In this document: piece by piece, positions 44,238 through 58,954 of the stretch
Numbering within the stretch: position 1 is the first letter of the stretch
Layout: each line of letters begins with the position of its first letter
DNA from: Nocardioides hwasunensis
GTDB taxonomy: Bacteria; Actinomycetota; Actinomycetes; Propionibacteriales; Nocardioidaceae
NCBI RefSeq assembly: GCF_014779665.1
Contig: NZ_JACXYY010000002.1
Location: 496,001 to 560,000 of the forward strand
Length of the DNA: 64,000 nt
Direction of reading: 5' to 3'
Notes under the pieces: generated by a model
Database searches by the model: none
The model's input: only the letters and a program-made list of their open reading frames with translations
What the model was told of the DNA's origin: nothing
Position numbers and translations under genes: made by a program

Positions 44238-44798
44238 ATGAGCGACTGGGCGCACACGCGCACCGACCGGCTCTGGCTCGACCGCCCCGAGGCGGCGGAC
44301 GTGGGCGCTCTCCACGCCATCTACTCCGACCCCGCGAGCTGGACCCACTTCCCCCAGGGCCGCCACGACCGCCGCGACGAGACGGCTGCGCTGGTCGTGC
44401 ACCACGAGCGCCTGTGGGACGCCCACGGCTTGAGCGGGTGGGTGGTCCGCGAGCAGCCGTCAGGTCCGGTCGTGGGATGGACGGGCGTGAGCGTGCCGGA
44501 CGGTCGACCGTGGTGGAACCTGGCCTATCGCTTCGAGACCTCCGTCCAGGGCAGGGGGTACGCCGTCGAGGCTGCGCGTACGGCGATCGCGGCCGCGCAC
44601 GACGTGGAGCCCGAGCGGCCGGTGCTCGCCTACCTGCTCGAGCACAACGTCGGCTCGCGACGCACCGCGGAGAAGCTCGGCCTCCGGCTGGTGTGGCGCG
44701 GCCCCGACGCGGGCAACGACGACCCCGCCGCGGTGCGGCTGGTCTACCTCGACCGCGAGCCTGACGAGGTGCTCCTGGCGGCCCTGGTAGAAGGCTGA
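44238..44798 (+). CDS. GNAT family N-acetyltransferase (RimJ/RimL-like)
   Basis: A 186-residue acetyltransferase. The fold is recognisable from TDRLWLDRPEAADVGALHAI, WNLAYRFETSVQGRGYAVEA (acetyl-CoA pyrophosphate loop QGRGYA) and HNVGSRRTAEKLGLRLVWRG, where the Asn and C-terminal helix complete the site. RimJ/RimL relatives acetylate N-termini of proteins or small amines; no target is suggested by the context. TACCGT 7 bp before the ATG indicates a leaderless mRNA, sharing its promoter region with the divergent LCP gene. Confidence 0.88.
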   Translation: MSDWAHTRTDRLWLDRPEAADVGALHAIYSDPASWTHFPQGRHDRRDETAALVVHHERLWDAHGLSGWVVREQPSGPVVGWTGVSVPDGRPWWNLAYRFETSVQGRGYAVEAARTAIAAAHDVEPERPVLAYLLEHNVGSRRTAEKLGLRLVWRGPDAGNDDPAAVRLVYLDREPDEVLLAALVEG

Positions 44799-44888
44799 CC
44801 CGGCGTCCCCGGCGCGTCGCGACGGCCTGGGACGCGTGTGACTGGTGATACTGGGCGGGCTGACTTCCCCCAGCTGAAAGGCCCTTCG

Positions 44889-46433
44889 ATGCCGTCCGCC
44901 CCGCACCCCGGGTCGCACCAGTCGAGGTTCACCACCCTCGACCGCGCGCAGCGCGTCCGCTTCCGCCGCGCGGTGACGCTGATGCTCATGACCCTCGTCG
45001 TCCCCGGATCGGCCCAGCTCGTGGCGGGCCGTCGGCGCGTCGGCCTGATCGCCCTGCGCACCTGGATCGCCCTGGTCGGACTGGGGCTCGGGATGCTGGT
45101 CGTGTCCTACCTCTGGCACGGGGTGGCCTTCTGGGCCGGCACCAACACGATGTTCCTCGAGGTCGTCCGCATCGGCCTGATCGCCCTCGCGGTCGGTTGG
45201 GCGTACCTCTTCGTCGACGCCTGGCGGCTCGGCCAGCCACTGACCCTGCAGCGCCAGCACCGGCTCGCGATCGTCGGGGTGAACGGCCTCCTGTGCTTCA
45301 GCGTCGCCGGCACGCTGCTCTTCGGCGCCTACATGGTCAACGTGCAGCGCCAGTTCATGATGACGATGTTCGGCGACGGGGACGCCGTGGGTGCCGCCCA
45401 CGGGCGCTACAACGTGCTCCTGATGGGCGGCGACTCCGGCGCCGGCCGCTGGGGTCAGCGCCCCGACTCGATGACCGTGGCAAGCATCGACGCCGAGACC
45501 GGCAAGACCGTGCTGATCTCGCTGCCGCGCAACATGCAGAACTTCCCCTTCCCGGCGGGGTCGGAGATGGCCGAGCAGTTCCCGAACGGCTTCGACGAGG
45601 AGGGGCTGTACCTCAACAGCCTCTCGACGTGGGCCCAGGACCACCCCGACGTCCTCAAGGGCTCCGACGAGCCGGGCATCGAGGCGACCATCCAGGGAGT
45701 CGAGGGCATCACCGGCCTCGACGTGAACTACTGGGCGATGGTCAACCTCGAGGGGTTCAAGGACCTCGTCGACGCCGTCGGCGGCGTGGAGCTCAACGTG
45801 CGCCAGCCGATCCCGGTGGGCCTGCCCTACGAGGACACCTTCCACTACATCGATCCCGGCAAGCGCACCCTCAACGGGCACGACACGCTCTGGTTCGCCC
45901 GGGCGCGCGAGGGGTCCGACGACTACTCCCGCATGGCGCGCCAGAAGTGCGTCATGAGCGCGATGCTCACCCAGATCAGCCCCCAGACGGCCCTGACCAA
46001 CTTCCAGAAGATCGCCCAGGCCAGCTCGACGATGGTCTCCACCGACATCCCGCGCGGCGAGGTCGACCGCTTCGTCGACCTCGCGCTCAAGGCCAAGAGC
46101 CAGAAGATCGCGACGCTGTCGCTGGTGCCGCCGATGATCAACACCGCGAGCCCCGACATCGCCCTGGTCCAGCAGAAGGTCCAGGAGGCCATCGCGCGCG
46201 CCGAGGGACAGAAGCCCCCGGCGACCGAGACCGCGGAGGCCGCACCGGAGACCGCGACCGGTGCGCCGGCTGCGGACACCGCAGACGCGGGCACCGGTGA
46301 GACGGACGACGCCGCGCCGCCGGCCGCTCCGCCGACACCCGCGAACCCGCCGTCGGTCACGGGCGGGTCGCTCGGCTCGATGAAGGACGGCTACGCCGCC
46401 AACCAGTCGGAGGACCTCGGCGCGGTTTGTTGA
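44889..46433 (+). CDS. LCP family protein with multi-helix N-terminus
   Basis: A 514-residue membrane protein, the first plus-strand gene of the galactan cluster. The N-terminal ~150 residues have four hydrophobic segments, more than the single helix of usual LCP proteins. The LCP domain starts near NVLLMGGDSGAGRWGQRPDS, with VLISLPRNMQNFPFPAGSEM, INLEGFKDL-type substrate loop (VNLEGFKDLVDAVGGVEL) and LWFARAREGSDDYSRMARQK. A Thr/Ala/Pro-rich C-terminal tail follows. GAAAGG lies 9 nt before the ATG and GATACT (44847-44852) is a likely -10. It probably ligates galactan or another polymer to the wall. Confidence 0.9.
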   Translation: MPSAPHPGSHQSRFTTLDRAQRVRFRRAVTLMLMTLVVPGSAQLVAGRRRVGLIALRTWIALVGLGLGMLVVSYLWHGVAFWAGTNTMFLEVVRIGLIALAVGWAYLFVDAWRLGQPLTLQRQHRLAIVGVNGLLCFSVAGTLLFGAYMVNVQRQFMMTMFGDGDAVGAAHGRYNVLLMGGDSGAGRWGQRPDSMTVASIDAETGKTVLISLPRNMQNFPFPAGSEMAEQFPNGFDEEGLYLNSLSTWAQDHPDVLKGSDEPGIEATIQGVEGITGLDVNYWAMVNLEGFKDLVDAVGGVELNVRQPIPVGLPYEDTFHYIDPGKRTLNGHDTLWFARAREGSDDYSRMARQKCVMSAMLTQISPQTALTNFQKIAQASSTMVSTDIPRGEVDRFVDLALKAKSQKIATLSLVPPMINTASPDIALVQQKVQEAIARAEGQKPPATETAEAAPETATGAPAADTADAGTGETDDAAPPAAPPTPANPPSVTGGSLGSMKDGYAANQSEDLGAVC

Positions 46434-46464
46434 GGCCACCCGGCTCGCCCCTAGGGTGTGTGCC

Positions 46465-51557
<5,093 letters not shown>

Positions 51558-51561
<4 letters not shown>

Positions 51562-52526
51562 GCCAGACCGGCGCTGAGGCGCCGTCGGTCGAGGTGCGCC
51601 ACGACCTGGCGCACGTCCCGCTCTCCCCGCCCTCGCGCACCTCCGGCGTGCTCGAGGTGTTCCGCCGTCGCTACCTGCTGCGTCTCCTGGTGCGTCGCGA
51701 GATCCAGGCCCGCTACGCCGGCACGGCCTTCGGGCTGCTGTGGTCCTACATCAACCCGTTCACCCGGTTCCTCACGTTCTATGTCGTCTTCGGCCTGCTG
51801 CTCGGGCGCGGCATGGGGATCCAGAACTTCGCGATCCACCTCTTCGCGGGCATGGTGCTGGTCAACTACTTCACCGAGTCGGTCACCTCCGGCACCCGGT
51901 CGCTGCTCTCCAACAAGGGCGTCATCACCAAGATGGCACTGCCACGGGAGATGTTCCCCGTGGCCTCGATGCTGGTCTCGCTGTGGCACGCGATCCCACA
52001 GCTGATCATCCTCGTCGCGGCGTGCCTCGCCGTCGGGTTCTTCGGTGACGGTCCGCTGTGGGTCCCCGATGCGGTCGGCATGGGCGCCGCGCTGCTCGGG
52101 TTCGTCCTGATGATGGTCTACGGCACCGCGTTCGGGCTGATGTTCTCGTGCATCAACGTGCTGTTCCGCGACTTCCAGCGGATCGTGCAGACCTTCATCA
52201 ACATGGTCCCGTTCACTGCCCCGATGATGTACCCCTACTGGATCAGCTACGACCGCTTCGGCGGTGGGATCTGGCACGAGCTCTACGTCTCCAACCCGGT
52301 CGCGGAGGCCGTGCAGCTCATCCAACGCGGCTTCTGGTATCCCACGTGCGATGGTCCCTGCGCCATGATGCCGAACCCCGACGGGGGCGGCACGATCCCC
52401 GCGCCGGAGTTCGCCGACCACCTCTACACGCGTGGCTTCATCATGCTCGCCGTCGGTCTGGTCCTGCTCGTCGTCGGACAGTGGGTCTTCGCCCGGCTCG
52501 AGAAGTCGATCACGGAGCGCCTCTGA
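51558..52526 (+). CDS. wzm: ABC-2 permease for polysaccharide export (Wzm/RfbD-like)
   Basis: A 322-residue permease with about six helices. The N-terminal cytoplasmic end FRRRYLLRLLVRREIQARYA and the first helix region (TAFGLLWSYINPFTRFLTFY) are characteristic of O-antigen and arabinogalactan exporters, as is the coupling stretch SNKGVITKMALPREMFPV. It carries the completed lipid-linked galactan across the membrane. The GTG overlaps the glfT2 stop and the ATPase ATG overlaps its own stop (TGATG), so biosynthesis and export are translated as one block. Confidence 0.92.
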
Positions 52527-53332
52527 TGACGACCTCGATCGTGGTGGACAACGTCTCCAAGACCTTCCGCTACCAGTACAACCGCACCCTCAAGCAGGTG
52601 CTGCGCCCCGACCGTCGCAAGCGGGACGCGGCCGATGACCGCCCCGCCCCGGACGCGACCTTCAAGGCCCTCGACGGCGTCTCGTTCGAGGTGAAGCAGG
52701 GCGAGTCCATCGGCCTGATGGGCCTCAACGGCTCCGGCAAGTCGACCCTGCTCAAGCTGGTCAGCGGCGTGATGCTGCCCGACGAGGGGAAGGTGCTCAC
52801 CCGGGGTCGGATCTCCGGCCTGATCGCCACCGGCGCCGGCTTCCACAACGAGCTCACCGGCCGCGACAACATCTACATGAACGCCGCCATGCTCGGCATG
52901 ACCAAGGACGAGATCGACTCCAAGTTCGACGACATCGCCGGCTTCGCCGACGTCGGTCGCCAGCTCGACATGCCGGTCGGCAACTACTCCTCGGGCCAGT
53001 TCGCCCGCCTCGGCTTCGCCGTGGCCGTGCACGTCGACTGCGACATCTTCATCGCCGACGAAGTCCTGGCCGTGGGGGACCGGCCCTTCAAGCGCAAGTG
53101 CCTCAAGCGCATGAAGCAGATCCGCGAGTCCGGCATCACGATGTTCTACGTCAGCCACTCCGCCGGCTCGGTGAAGAAGATGTGCGACCGCGCGATCGTG
53201 CTGGACAAGGGCCGCGTCGGCTTCGACGGCGACGTCGACGAGGCCATCAGGTTCCTCCACTACGACGGTGACGAGGAAGGCGACGACGACGACGTCGACG
53301 CGCGCGACGAGGCCCTCGCCTCAGACATCTGA
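52526..53332 (+). CDS. wzt: ABC ATP-binding protein for polysaccharide export (Wzt/RfbE-like)
   Basis: A 268-residue ATPase paired with Wzm. Walker A is MGLNGSGKSTLLKLV, the signature is NYSSGQFARLGFAVAVH, Walker B IFIADEVLAVGD, and the switch His lies in YVSHSAGSVKKM, features of the TagH/Wzt branch. The N-terminal ~40 residues form the TLKQVL insertion before the first strand pair. It lacks the C-terminal carbohydrate-binding domain of O-antigen Wzt proteins, as in the mycobacterial galactan exporter. The C-terminus ends in an Asp-rich tail (EEGDDDDVDARDE). Confidence 0.93.
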   Translation: MTTSIVVDNVSKTFRYQYNRTLKQVLRPDRRKRDAADDRPAPDATFKALDGVSFEVKQGESIGLMGLNGSGKSTLLKLVSGVMLPDEGKVLTRGRISGLIATGAGFHNELTGRDNIYMNAAMLGMTKDEIDSKFDDIAGFADVGRQLDMPVGNYSSGQFARLGFAVAVHVDCDIFIADEVLAVGDRPFKRKCLKRMKQIRESGITMFYVSHSAGSVKKMCDRAIVLDKGRVGFDGDVDEAIRFLHYDGDEEGDDDDVDARDEALASDI

Positions 53333-53677
53333 GACGAGCAGCGGCCCCTCGTGGGAGGCGACGTCGTCAGACGTATGTCGATCCGAGAGTGGCGGCGTAC
53401 GACATCGGATCGGGCGCCGCGGGTGTCGTGTGCCGCCAGGGTGGCGGCAGACCACGGGGGAGCGGTGCGTGAGGCACGTTCTCGCGCCCGCAAACCTGCC
53501 TCACTCACCGCCCGGCAGCCCGATTCGTGCCATGATCGAGAAGAATGACACCGGTGTAACGGCGTGTCGGCTGGAAATTACAGCGTTGTAGTTACTCAGA
53601 AACTCTTCCGTGACTGGTGTGACTGGTGTGAACTTCTGCCTTGTGTGACCTTCCCCCACACAGGAGTAGAGATCTTC
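53333..53677. other. 345-bp intergenic region upstream of the amidase
   Basis: The first 200 bp hold no evident gene. From about 53540 the base composition falls sharply. That stretch has TACA-gcgt-TGTA (53579-53590), GTAAC at 53556 with its inverse GTTAC at 53591, and two exact tandem copies of TGACTGGTG (53611-53628) followed by GTGTGAAC. It is likely a complex promoter for the amidase; AGGAG at 53662 is 11 nt before the ATG. Confidence 0.5.
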
Positions 53678-56443
53678 ATGCGCCCTCTTCAGGTCCGTCT
53701 CGTCACCCTCTGCCAGCAGGTGCTGGCCCTGGGTGTCGTCCTCGTCGTGCTCACCCCCGCCTCGGGAGTGGTCTCGCTCGACATCGTCGGCGACCACACC
53801 GGCCGCCAGCCCTCGACCAGCGGCCAGGCCGCGCCCGCGGAGCTGATGTCGGCCACCGTGCCCACCTCGTCGGTGGAGCCGACCGTCACCGAGGTGCCGC
53901 TGACCGGCGCCTCCGGCGGCACGGCCGGCCTCCTGGGCCGTACGGTCGCCGGCCGCGCCAGCGCCGCCCGGGTGGTGAGCACCCCGCAGGCCGTCAGCGG
54001 CTACTCCGCCATCGGCGTGACGTGGCAGCACGGTGAGGACCTCGAGGAGGACCAGATCAGCCTCCGCGTCCGCACGCGCACCGGCGACGAGTGGAGCGAC
54101 TGGGAGGACCTGGAGTACCACGACGAGCACGGGCCGGACCCGGGCAGCGCCGAGGACGAGGCCTCGCGCCCCGGCACCGAGCCGACCTTCGTCGGCGAGG
54201 TCGACGACGTGCAGGTCGAGGCCAGGACGTCCGGCGGCGCCACGCTCCCCGACGACCTGTCCCTCGCCCTCGTCGACCCGGGCTCGGCGACGTCCAGCGA
54301 GACCGAGGCGCCGGCCGACCAGGCCGGGACGAACGACCCCATGAGTGCGGCGTACGGCCAGGACGACGCCGAGCAGGGCGACGGCATCAGCCTGCGGTCG
54401 GCCACCACCCACGCGGTCCCCAGCGCCCTTCCCAACGCGAGGGCGGCCAGGAAGACCGTCGCCCAGCCCACGATCTTCTCCCGCGCCCAGTGGGGCGCCG
54501 ACGAGAGCATCCGCAACAAGAGCGCGCTCAGCTACGGCACGATCAACGGCGGCTTCGTCCACCACACGGTCAACGCCAACGACTACACCGAGGCGCAGGT
54601 GCCGGCGATCATCCGCAGCATCTACGCCTACCACGTGAAGTCCCGCGGTTGGAGCGACATCGGCTACAACTTCCTCGTCGACCGGTTCGGCCGGATCTGG
54701 GAGGGCCGCTACGGCGGCATCGACAAGCCCGTCGTCGGCGCCCACACGCTCAACTACAACCAGTACTCCTTCGCGATGTCTGCGATCGGCAACTTCGACG
54801 TCGTGCAGCCGCCGGACGTGATGCTGCGGGCCTACGGCCAGCTGTTCGCCTGGAAGCTGTCGCTGTCCGGGGTGAACCCGGCGTCCACCTCGCAGAAGAT
54901 CGGCCGGGGGACCTTCCAGGCCATCAACGGTCACCGCGACGCCGGCTCGACCGCGTGCCCGGGCAGGTACCTCTACGCCCAGCTGCCGCTGATCCGCCAG
55001 TACGCCGTCGAGGCGACCGGATCCGCGCCCGTGGTCACCGCGCCGACGCCGGTGACGATCACCGCACCGAACCCGCAGAACAACCTCGACGCCTCTCCTT
55101 ACCCCGACCTCGTGGTGCGGCGCGCGTCCGACGGCCGCGGCCTGGTCATCCCGACCGGTGGCCTGACGTCGTTCCAGAAGCGCACGGTCATCGGCAAGAA
55201 GGGCTGGGACAAGGTCCGCGAGGTGCTGGTCTCGCCCGACCTGACCGGGGACGGCAGGCCCGACCTGGTGACGGTCGACGCGTCCGGCACGGTGCGGATC
55301 CGCGAGGGGAGGGCCAACGGCAAGTTCGGCAAGACCGTCCGCAAGATGAAGCTGCGCGGCTACTCGCGCTTCGCCGCCGTCGGTGACGTCAACGGCGACG
55401 GCCGCAACGACCTGGTCGCCGTCTACAAGGGACGTCTCGTCGTCCTCACCGCGACCGCCAAGGGCGGTTTCTCCCGCAAGGTCACGCGCAAGGGCTACGG
55501 CACCTACAAGCAGGTCATCGGCGCCGGTGACGTCAACGGGGACGGTCGCGTCGACCTGCTCCTCCGCTCCAAGCACCGGCTCTACCTCCAGACCGGCTAC
55601 GGCACCGGGCGCTTCGCGCCGCCGCAGCGGGTGGCGGGCAAGTGGAGCAACATCAACCGCGTCGTCGCCGGTGACTTCAACGGCGACGGGCACCCCGACC
55701 TCGTCGCGCGCAACAGCAAGGGCAAGCTGGTGATGCTGCCCGGTCGCGGCGACGGCACCTGGGGTGCGGCGCTCGGCCCGGTCGCGAACCTCAAGACGAT
55801 GGGCTGGCTGACCGGCGGCGTGAACCTCGCCGGTGGCCCGGGTGCCGACCTGATCGGCGTGTCGGGCAAGCAGCTCGTGGTCGTGGCCAACCGCGACACG
55901 TTCGAGCTCGGCGCGCCCATCGACACCGGCGTCTCCTTCGCCGGCATGGACCTCCTGCTCAACGCGGGTGACGTCAACCGGGACGGCTTCGGCGACGTGC
56001 TCGCCCGCAACCCCGCCGGCGAGCTCTACCTCTACGCCGGCAACGGCACGGGCACGTTCGCCGCCCCGACGCTCATCGGCACCGGGTGGGCCTCGATCAC
56101 CGGTCTCGCGGCGGTGGGGGACGTCACCGGCGACGGTCTCCCCGATCTCGTCGGCACCCCCGTGGGCGGCGCCCTCATGGTGTGGCCCGGCAACGGCTCC
56201 GGCTTCGCGGCGGCCACGCCCGTCAAGGGCGGTGTCGTCCCGGCCCGGGCCGGCCTGCCGTCCGACACGTCCGGCTTCGACTGGGTGCTGGAGGTCCAGC
56301 CGGTGACGCTCAAGGGCCAGGCGGACTACATCGTGCGTGACCGCGCCAGCGGAGCGGCGTACGTCTACTCCGGGCGCAAGTCCGGTGTGTCGAGCCCGCG
56401 CCTGCTGGGTGAGGGACTGGGGGCCTACGACCTCGCCGGGTAG
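53678..56443 (+). CDS. Secreted N-acetylmuramoyl-L-alanine amidase (PGRP type) with FG-GAP repeats
   Basis: A 921-residue exported wall protein. A signal peptide (LVTLCQQVLALGVVLVVL) is followed by a beta-rich N-region (~80-230), then an amidase/PGRP domain at ~265-450: zinc ligands H295 or H296 (GFVHHTVN), H419 and C427 (GHRDAGSTACPG, the 8-residue spacing of active zinc amidases) and the Tyr in IGYNFLVDRFGRIWEG. The C-terminal ~420 residues carry at least six Ca2+-binding FG-GAP/VCBS loops (DLTGDGRPDLV, DVNGDGRNDLV, DFNGDGHPDLV, DVTGDGLPDLV). It follows the galactan exporter, as the PGRP-domain Csp gene is near glf and glfT2 in mycobacteria, suggesting work on galactan-decorated peptidoglycan. 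Confidence 0.93.
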   Translation: MRPLQVRLVTLCQQVLALGVVLVVLTPASGVVSLDIVGDHTGRQPSTSGQAAPAELMSATVPTSSVEPTVTEVPLTGASGGTAGLLGRTVAGRASAARVVSTPQAVSGYSAIGVTWQHGEDLEEDQISLRVRTRTGDEWSDWEDLEYHDEHGPDPGSAEDEASRPGTEPTFVGEVDDVQVEARTSGGATLPDDLSLALVDPGSATSSETEAPADQAGTNDPMSAAYGQDDAEQGDGISLRSATTHAVPSALPNARAARKTVAQPTIFSRAQWGADESIRNKSALSYGTINGGFVHHTVNANDYTEAQVPAIIRSIYAYHVKSRGWSDIGYNFLVDRFGRIWEGRYGGIDKPVVGAHTLNYNQYSFAMSAIGNFDVVQPPDVMLRAYGQLFAWKLSLSGVNPASTSQKIGRGTFQAINGHRDAGSTACPGRYLYAQLPLIRQYAVEATGSAPVVTAPTPVTITAPNPQNNLDASPYPDLVVRRASDGRGLVIPTGGLTSFQKRTVIGKKGWDKVREVLVSPDLTGDGRPDLVTVDASGTVRIREGRANGKFGKTVRKMKLRGYSRFAAVGDVNGDGRNDLVAVYKGRLVVLTATAKGGFSRKVTRKGYGTYKQVIGAGDVNGDGRVDLLLRSKHRLYLQTGYGTGRFAPPQRVAGKWSNINRVVAGDFNGDGHPDLVARNSKGKLVMLPGRGDGTWGAALGPVANLKTMGWLTGGVNLAGGPGADLIGVSGKQLVVVANRDTFELGAPIDTGVSFAGMDLLLNAGDVNRDGFGDVLARNPAGELYLYAGNGTGTFAAPTLIGTGWASITGLAAVGDVTGDGLPDLVGTPVGGALMVWPGNGSGFAAATPVKGGVVPARAGLPSDTSGFDWVLEVQPVTLKGQADYIVRDRASGAAYVYSGRKSGVSSPRLLGEGLGAYDLAG

Positions 56444-56465
56444 GCGCGGGTCGAGAGGACCGCGA

Positions 56466-57191
56466 TCAGGCCCGGGCCGTCGCCCGTTCGGCGTCGAAGA
56501 CGCCGTCGAGGCGAGCCGGGTCGGGATTGCGGACAAGGACCATCGAGCCGCCTCGTCCGAGGGGCTCGGTGAAGGTGGCCATTCCTGGTGGGGAAGCCGG
56601 GTCGGCCACCGACAGGAGACGGTCGCCGTCGGTGAGAGAGCTCCCGGCGGCGGCCGTCCGCTCGTCGTGCACCCGCAGGTTCCAGAGATCCGACTGGGCC
56701 AGGTCGTCGGTCGCGGGATCGCTCGCGCTCGGCGGGTCCCATGCGGCGAATCCGTCGGGCTGCGACCAGATCTCGACGCCCACGTCCAGCACGCCGGTGG
56801 GCAGCGGATCGGCGAACCGTACGCCGAGCGGGCGCAGGCTGCACGCCAGGACCGGCAGGCGCCCCGCCCGGGGCGCCCACGTCGCGAGCCCGTCGGGACC
56901 GCACACGACGGCGTCGGGCTCGTCGGAGGTCGTGACCCGCAGGCCGACCGTCCAGGCGGCGCCGAGGAAGACCGGTGAGAGCCAGTGCGGCGGCAGGTCG
57001 AGGCGCAGCGACATGCCGCGCTCGAGGTCGGCCACGTCGGTGAGCAGCCCGGACGCCTTGGCCACCCAGTTGGCGTACGTCGTCACCGACAGCTCGACGC
57101 GCTCGTCCGTGGCGTGGTCGTAGAAGGTGATCAGCGGTCGCCCGGGGTCCCGCCGCAGCTGCGCGGCGAGGACCTCCGCGAAGGTGCTCAC
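56466..57191 (-). CDS. TIGR03089 family protein
   Basis: A 241-residue actinobacterial protein of unknown function. The N-terminus (FAEVLAAQLRRDPGRPLITF, VELSVTTYANWVAKASGLLT) resembles the start of AMP-forming acyl-CoA synthetases, but the ATP-binding signature and lysine are missing and the chain is less than half the length, so it should not be a working ligase. In mycobacteria the homologue lies near an LCP gene and the F420 genes, the same company as here. It converges with the amidase gene. Confidence 0.85.
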   Translation of the reverse strand: MSTFAEVLAAQLRRDPGRPLITFYDHATDERVELSVTTYANWVAKASGLLTDVADLERGMSLRLDLPPHWLSPVFLGAAWTVGLRVTTSDEPDAVVCGPDGLATWAPRAGRLPVLACSLRPLGVRFADPLPTGVLDVGVEIWSQPDGFAAWDPPSASDPATDDLAQSDLWNLRVHDERTAAAGSSLTDGDRLLSVADPASPPGMATFTEPLGRGGSMVLVRNPDPARLDGVFDAERATARA

Positions 57192-57209
57192 TCGGAGCCG
57201 GTCATCAGG

Positions 57210-57947
57210 TCAGACGACGGTGGGCTCGGGGGAGTCCATGTAGGGGTAGTCGATCATGAAGGTGTCCAGGGCGGCACCGCTCAGGTCGGAGCAGTACTGC
57301 CAGACGCCGACCTGCTTGGAGGAGTCGGTCTCGCCGACACCGCCGACCGACCAGTGCGTGAAGGCGACGTGCTGGCCGTCGGGGAACGGCTCGCCGTCCT
57401 CGGAGGTCCACGGCACGGCCTTGAACTTGTCGCGCAGGTCGGTGGTGCCCTGGAGCTTCGAGGCGATGCCGCGCAGGGTGTCCATCTTGCTCGAGCTGTC
57501 CTGGATCGTCTTGTCGTACCAGAGGATCGTGTAACCGTGCTCGAGGTTGTGGACGAGCTCGCCGAGCTCGGGACGGTCCGAGGTCGTGTAGAGCTTGCGG
57601 TCCATCGTGTCCCACATGTTCCAGTGCTGGCCGAAGGCCGGCGGGGAGTCCGGGTAGGTCATCGGGGTGCCGACCTCGACGTGGTCCTGGTTGCCCTCCG
57701 CGGGCTTGGTCTCGACCTTCTGGCAGACCGAGGCCTTCGCGCCGATCTCGCTCAGCGACTGCGAGGCGTAGGAGCGCAGGGCCAGCCGGTCCTTGACCGG
57801 CTTGAACGCCGCGGCGCCGATGATCAGGACGGCGATGGCGACGCACACGCCCACGATCGCCAGACCACGGCGGCTCTCGCGCTTGGACTGCTGGGAGCGG
57901 ATGGAGTCGATGACCGCCTGGCGGTCGCTCTTCGGCTTCTTGGCCAC
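57210..57947 (-). CDS. DUF3105 membrane-anchored protein
   Basis: A 245-residue protein: a basic N-terminus (AKKPKSDRQAVIDSIRSQQS), one membrane helix (GLAIVGVCVAIAVLIIGAAA) and an external DUF3105 domain with the family signatures VGTPMTYPDSPPAFGQHWN and LVHNLEHGYTILWYDK, whose His residues may bind metal. Function unknown. The GTG at 57947 places the helix at the expected distance; longer reads would reach into fbiB. It follows fbiB in the same direction after 59 bp and precedes TIGR03089 by 18 bp. Confidence 0.87.
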   Translation of the reverse strand: MAKKPKSDRQAVIDSIRSQQSKRESRRGLAIVGVCVAIAVLIIGAAAFKPVKDRLALRSYASQSLSEIGAKASVCQKVETKPAEGNQDHVEVGTPMTYPDSPPAFGQHWNMWDTMDRKLYTTSDRPELGELVHNLEHGYTILWYDKTIQDSSSKMDTLRGIASKLQGTTDLRDKFKAVPWTSEDGEPFPDGQHVAFTHWSVGGVGETDSSKQVGVWQYCSDLSGAALDTFMIDYPYMDSPEPTVV

Positions 57948-58006
57948 GGTGCTCGGTGTCTCTCGGTCGGTCGATGGTGCCTGGTCGGGGACTGCGCGGG
58001 CAGAGT

Positions 58007-58954
58007 CTACGTAGTCCGCGGTGATCCGTCGCACTCGCTGCCCGCGAGAGCGTGCGCGAGCCAGTCCTCCACGTGCCACCCGTGGGCGAAGCAGACGGCG
58101 GCGACGGCGGTGCGGTCGGCGCCGTCTGGCAGCCGGCCGACGGCGTCGCGGAGGTCGTCGAGCGCGACGGGCGAGCCGAACGGGAGCTGGTCCGCCGCGG
58201 CGCCGACCAGGGCGCGTACGACGGCCTCGCGGGCGCCCCAGCCGAACAGGTCGCCGCCCTCGGGCCGCACCAGCGACACCGCGCCCGGCCCGTCGTCACC
58301 CGGCGTCAGCACGAGGTCGCCCCGCCCGCGGACGACGGCGACGGGGCGGCCGGCGAGCTTGCCCTGCGCCAGCTCGGCCGCGCCGGCGAGCTCGTCGGCG
58401 ACGGCCGGGAGCGTCACGGCGAGGGGGTTGCCGTAGGGGTCGGTCCGCCCGGCGAAGTCCTCGGCCACGAGCAGACCGGCCGCGCCGATGGCGATGTCGG
58501 TCTGGCCCTCGCGCCAGGCGCGGCCCGCGGTGTCGGTGACGATGACACCGACGTTGACACCGACGCGCTGGTGGACCTCCTGGCGCAGGAGTCGCGCCGA
58601 CGCGTCGGGGTCGAGGGGGAGCAGCACGATGGAGCCGGCCTCGACGTTGGACGCGTCGACACCGGCGGCGGCCATGGTGAGGCCGAGCCGGTGGCGCACG
58701 ATCCGCGTCGGGCCGCGGCGGGCCACGACGCGCACGGACTCCTCGTCGACGGCCGCGTCGCGGTCTCCGACCCGGGTGCGGCCCTCGGCCTTGCTGACCA
58801 CCTTGCTGGTCACGCACACGACGTCGCCGTCGACCAGCCCGCCGTCGGAGTCGCACGCGGCGAGCACGAGAGCCGCGAGGTCGTCGCCCGCGCGCACCTC
58901 GGGAACCCCGTCGGGCGCCCAGACCTCGAGGCGGCCCGTCGTCGGACGGCTCAC
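58007..58954 (-). CDS. fbiB: F420-0:gamma-glutamyl ligase, lacking the usual reductase domain
   Basis: A 315-residue enzyme adding glutamates to F420-0. The CofE domain is complete (~1-245): [62 protein letters not shown], and [18 protein letters not shown]. Mycobacterial FbiB has about 450 residues because a C-terminal FMN nitroreductase domain reduces dehydro-F420-0. Here only about 70 residues remain after the ligase part ([20 protein letters not shown] and a Trp/His-rich tail), too short for that domain. A separate reductase must exist elsewhere. The GTG overlaps the fbiA stop. Confidence 0.9.
   Translation of the reverse strand: MSRPTTGRLEVWAPDGVPEVRAGDDLAALVLAACDSDGGLVDGDVVCVTSKVVSKAEGRTRVGDRDAAVDEESVRVVARRGPTRIVRHRLGLTMAAAGVDASNVEAGSIVLLPLDPDASARLLRQEVHQRVGVNVGVIVTDTAGRAWREGQTDIAIGAAGLLVAEDFAGRTDPYGNPLAVTLPAVADELAGAAELAQGKLAGRPVAVVRGRGDLVLTPGDDGPGAVSLVRPEGGDLFGWGAREAVVRALVGAAADQLPFGSPVALDDLRDAVGRLPDGADRTAVAAVCFAHGWHVEDWLAHALAGSECDGSPRTT

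Noticed and set aside
53501..56536. A 1011-codon minus-strand frame over the amidase
   Set aside because: Antisense shadow: the plus strand has signal peptide, zinc motif and six FG-GAP loops, the minus frame has nothing recognisable.
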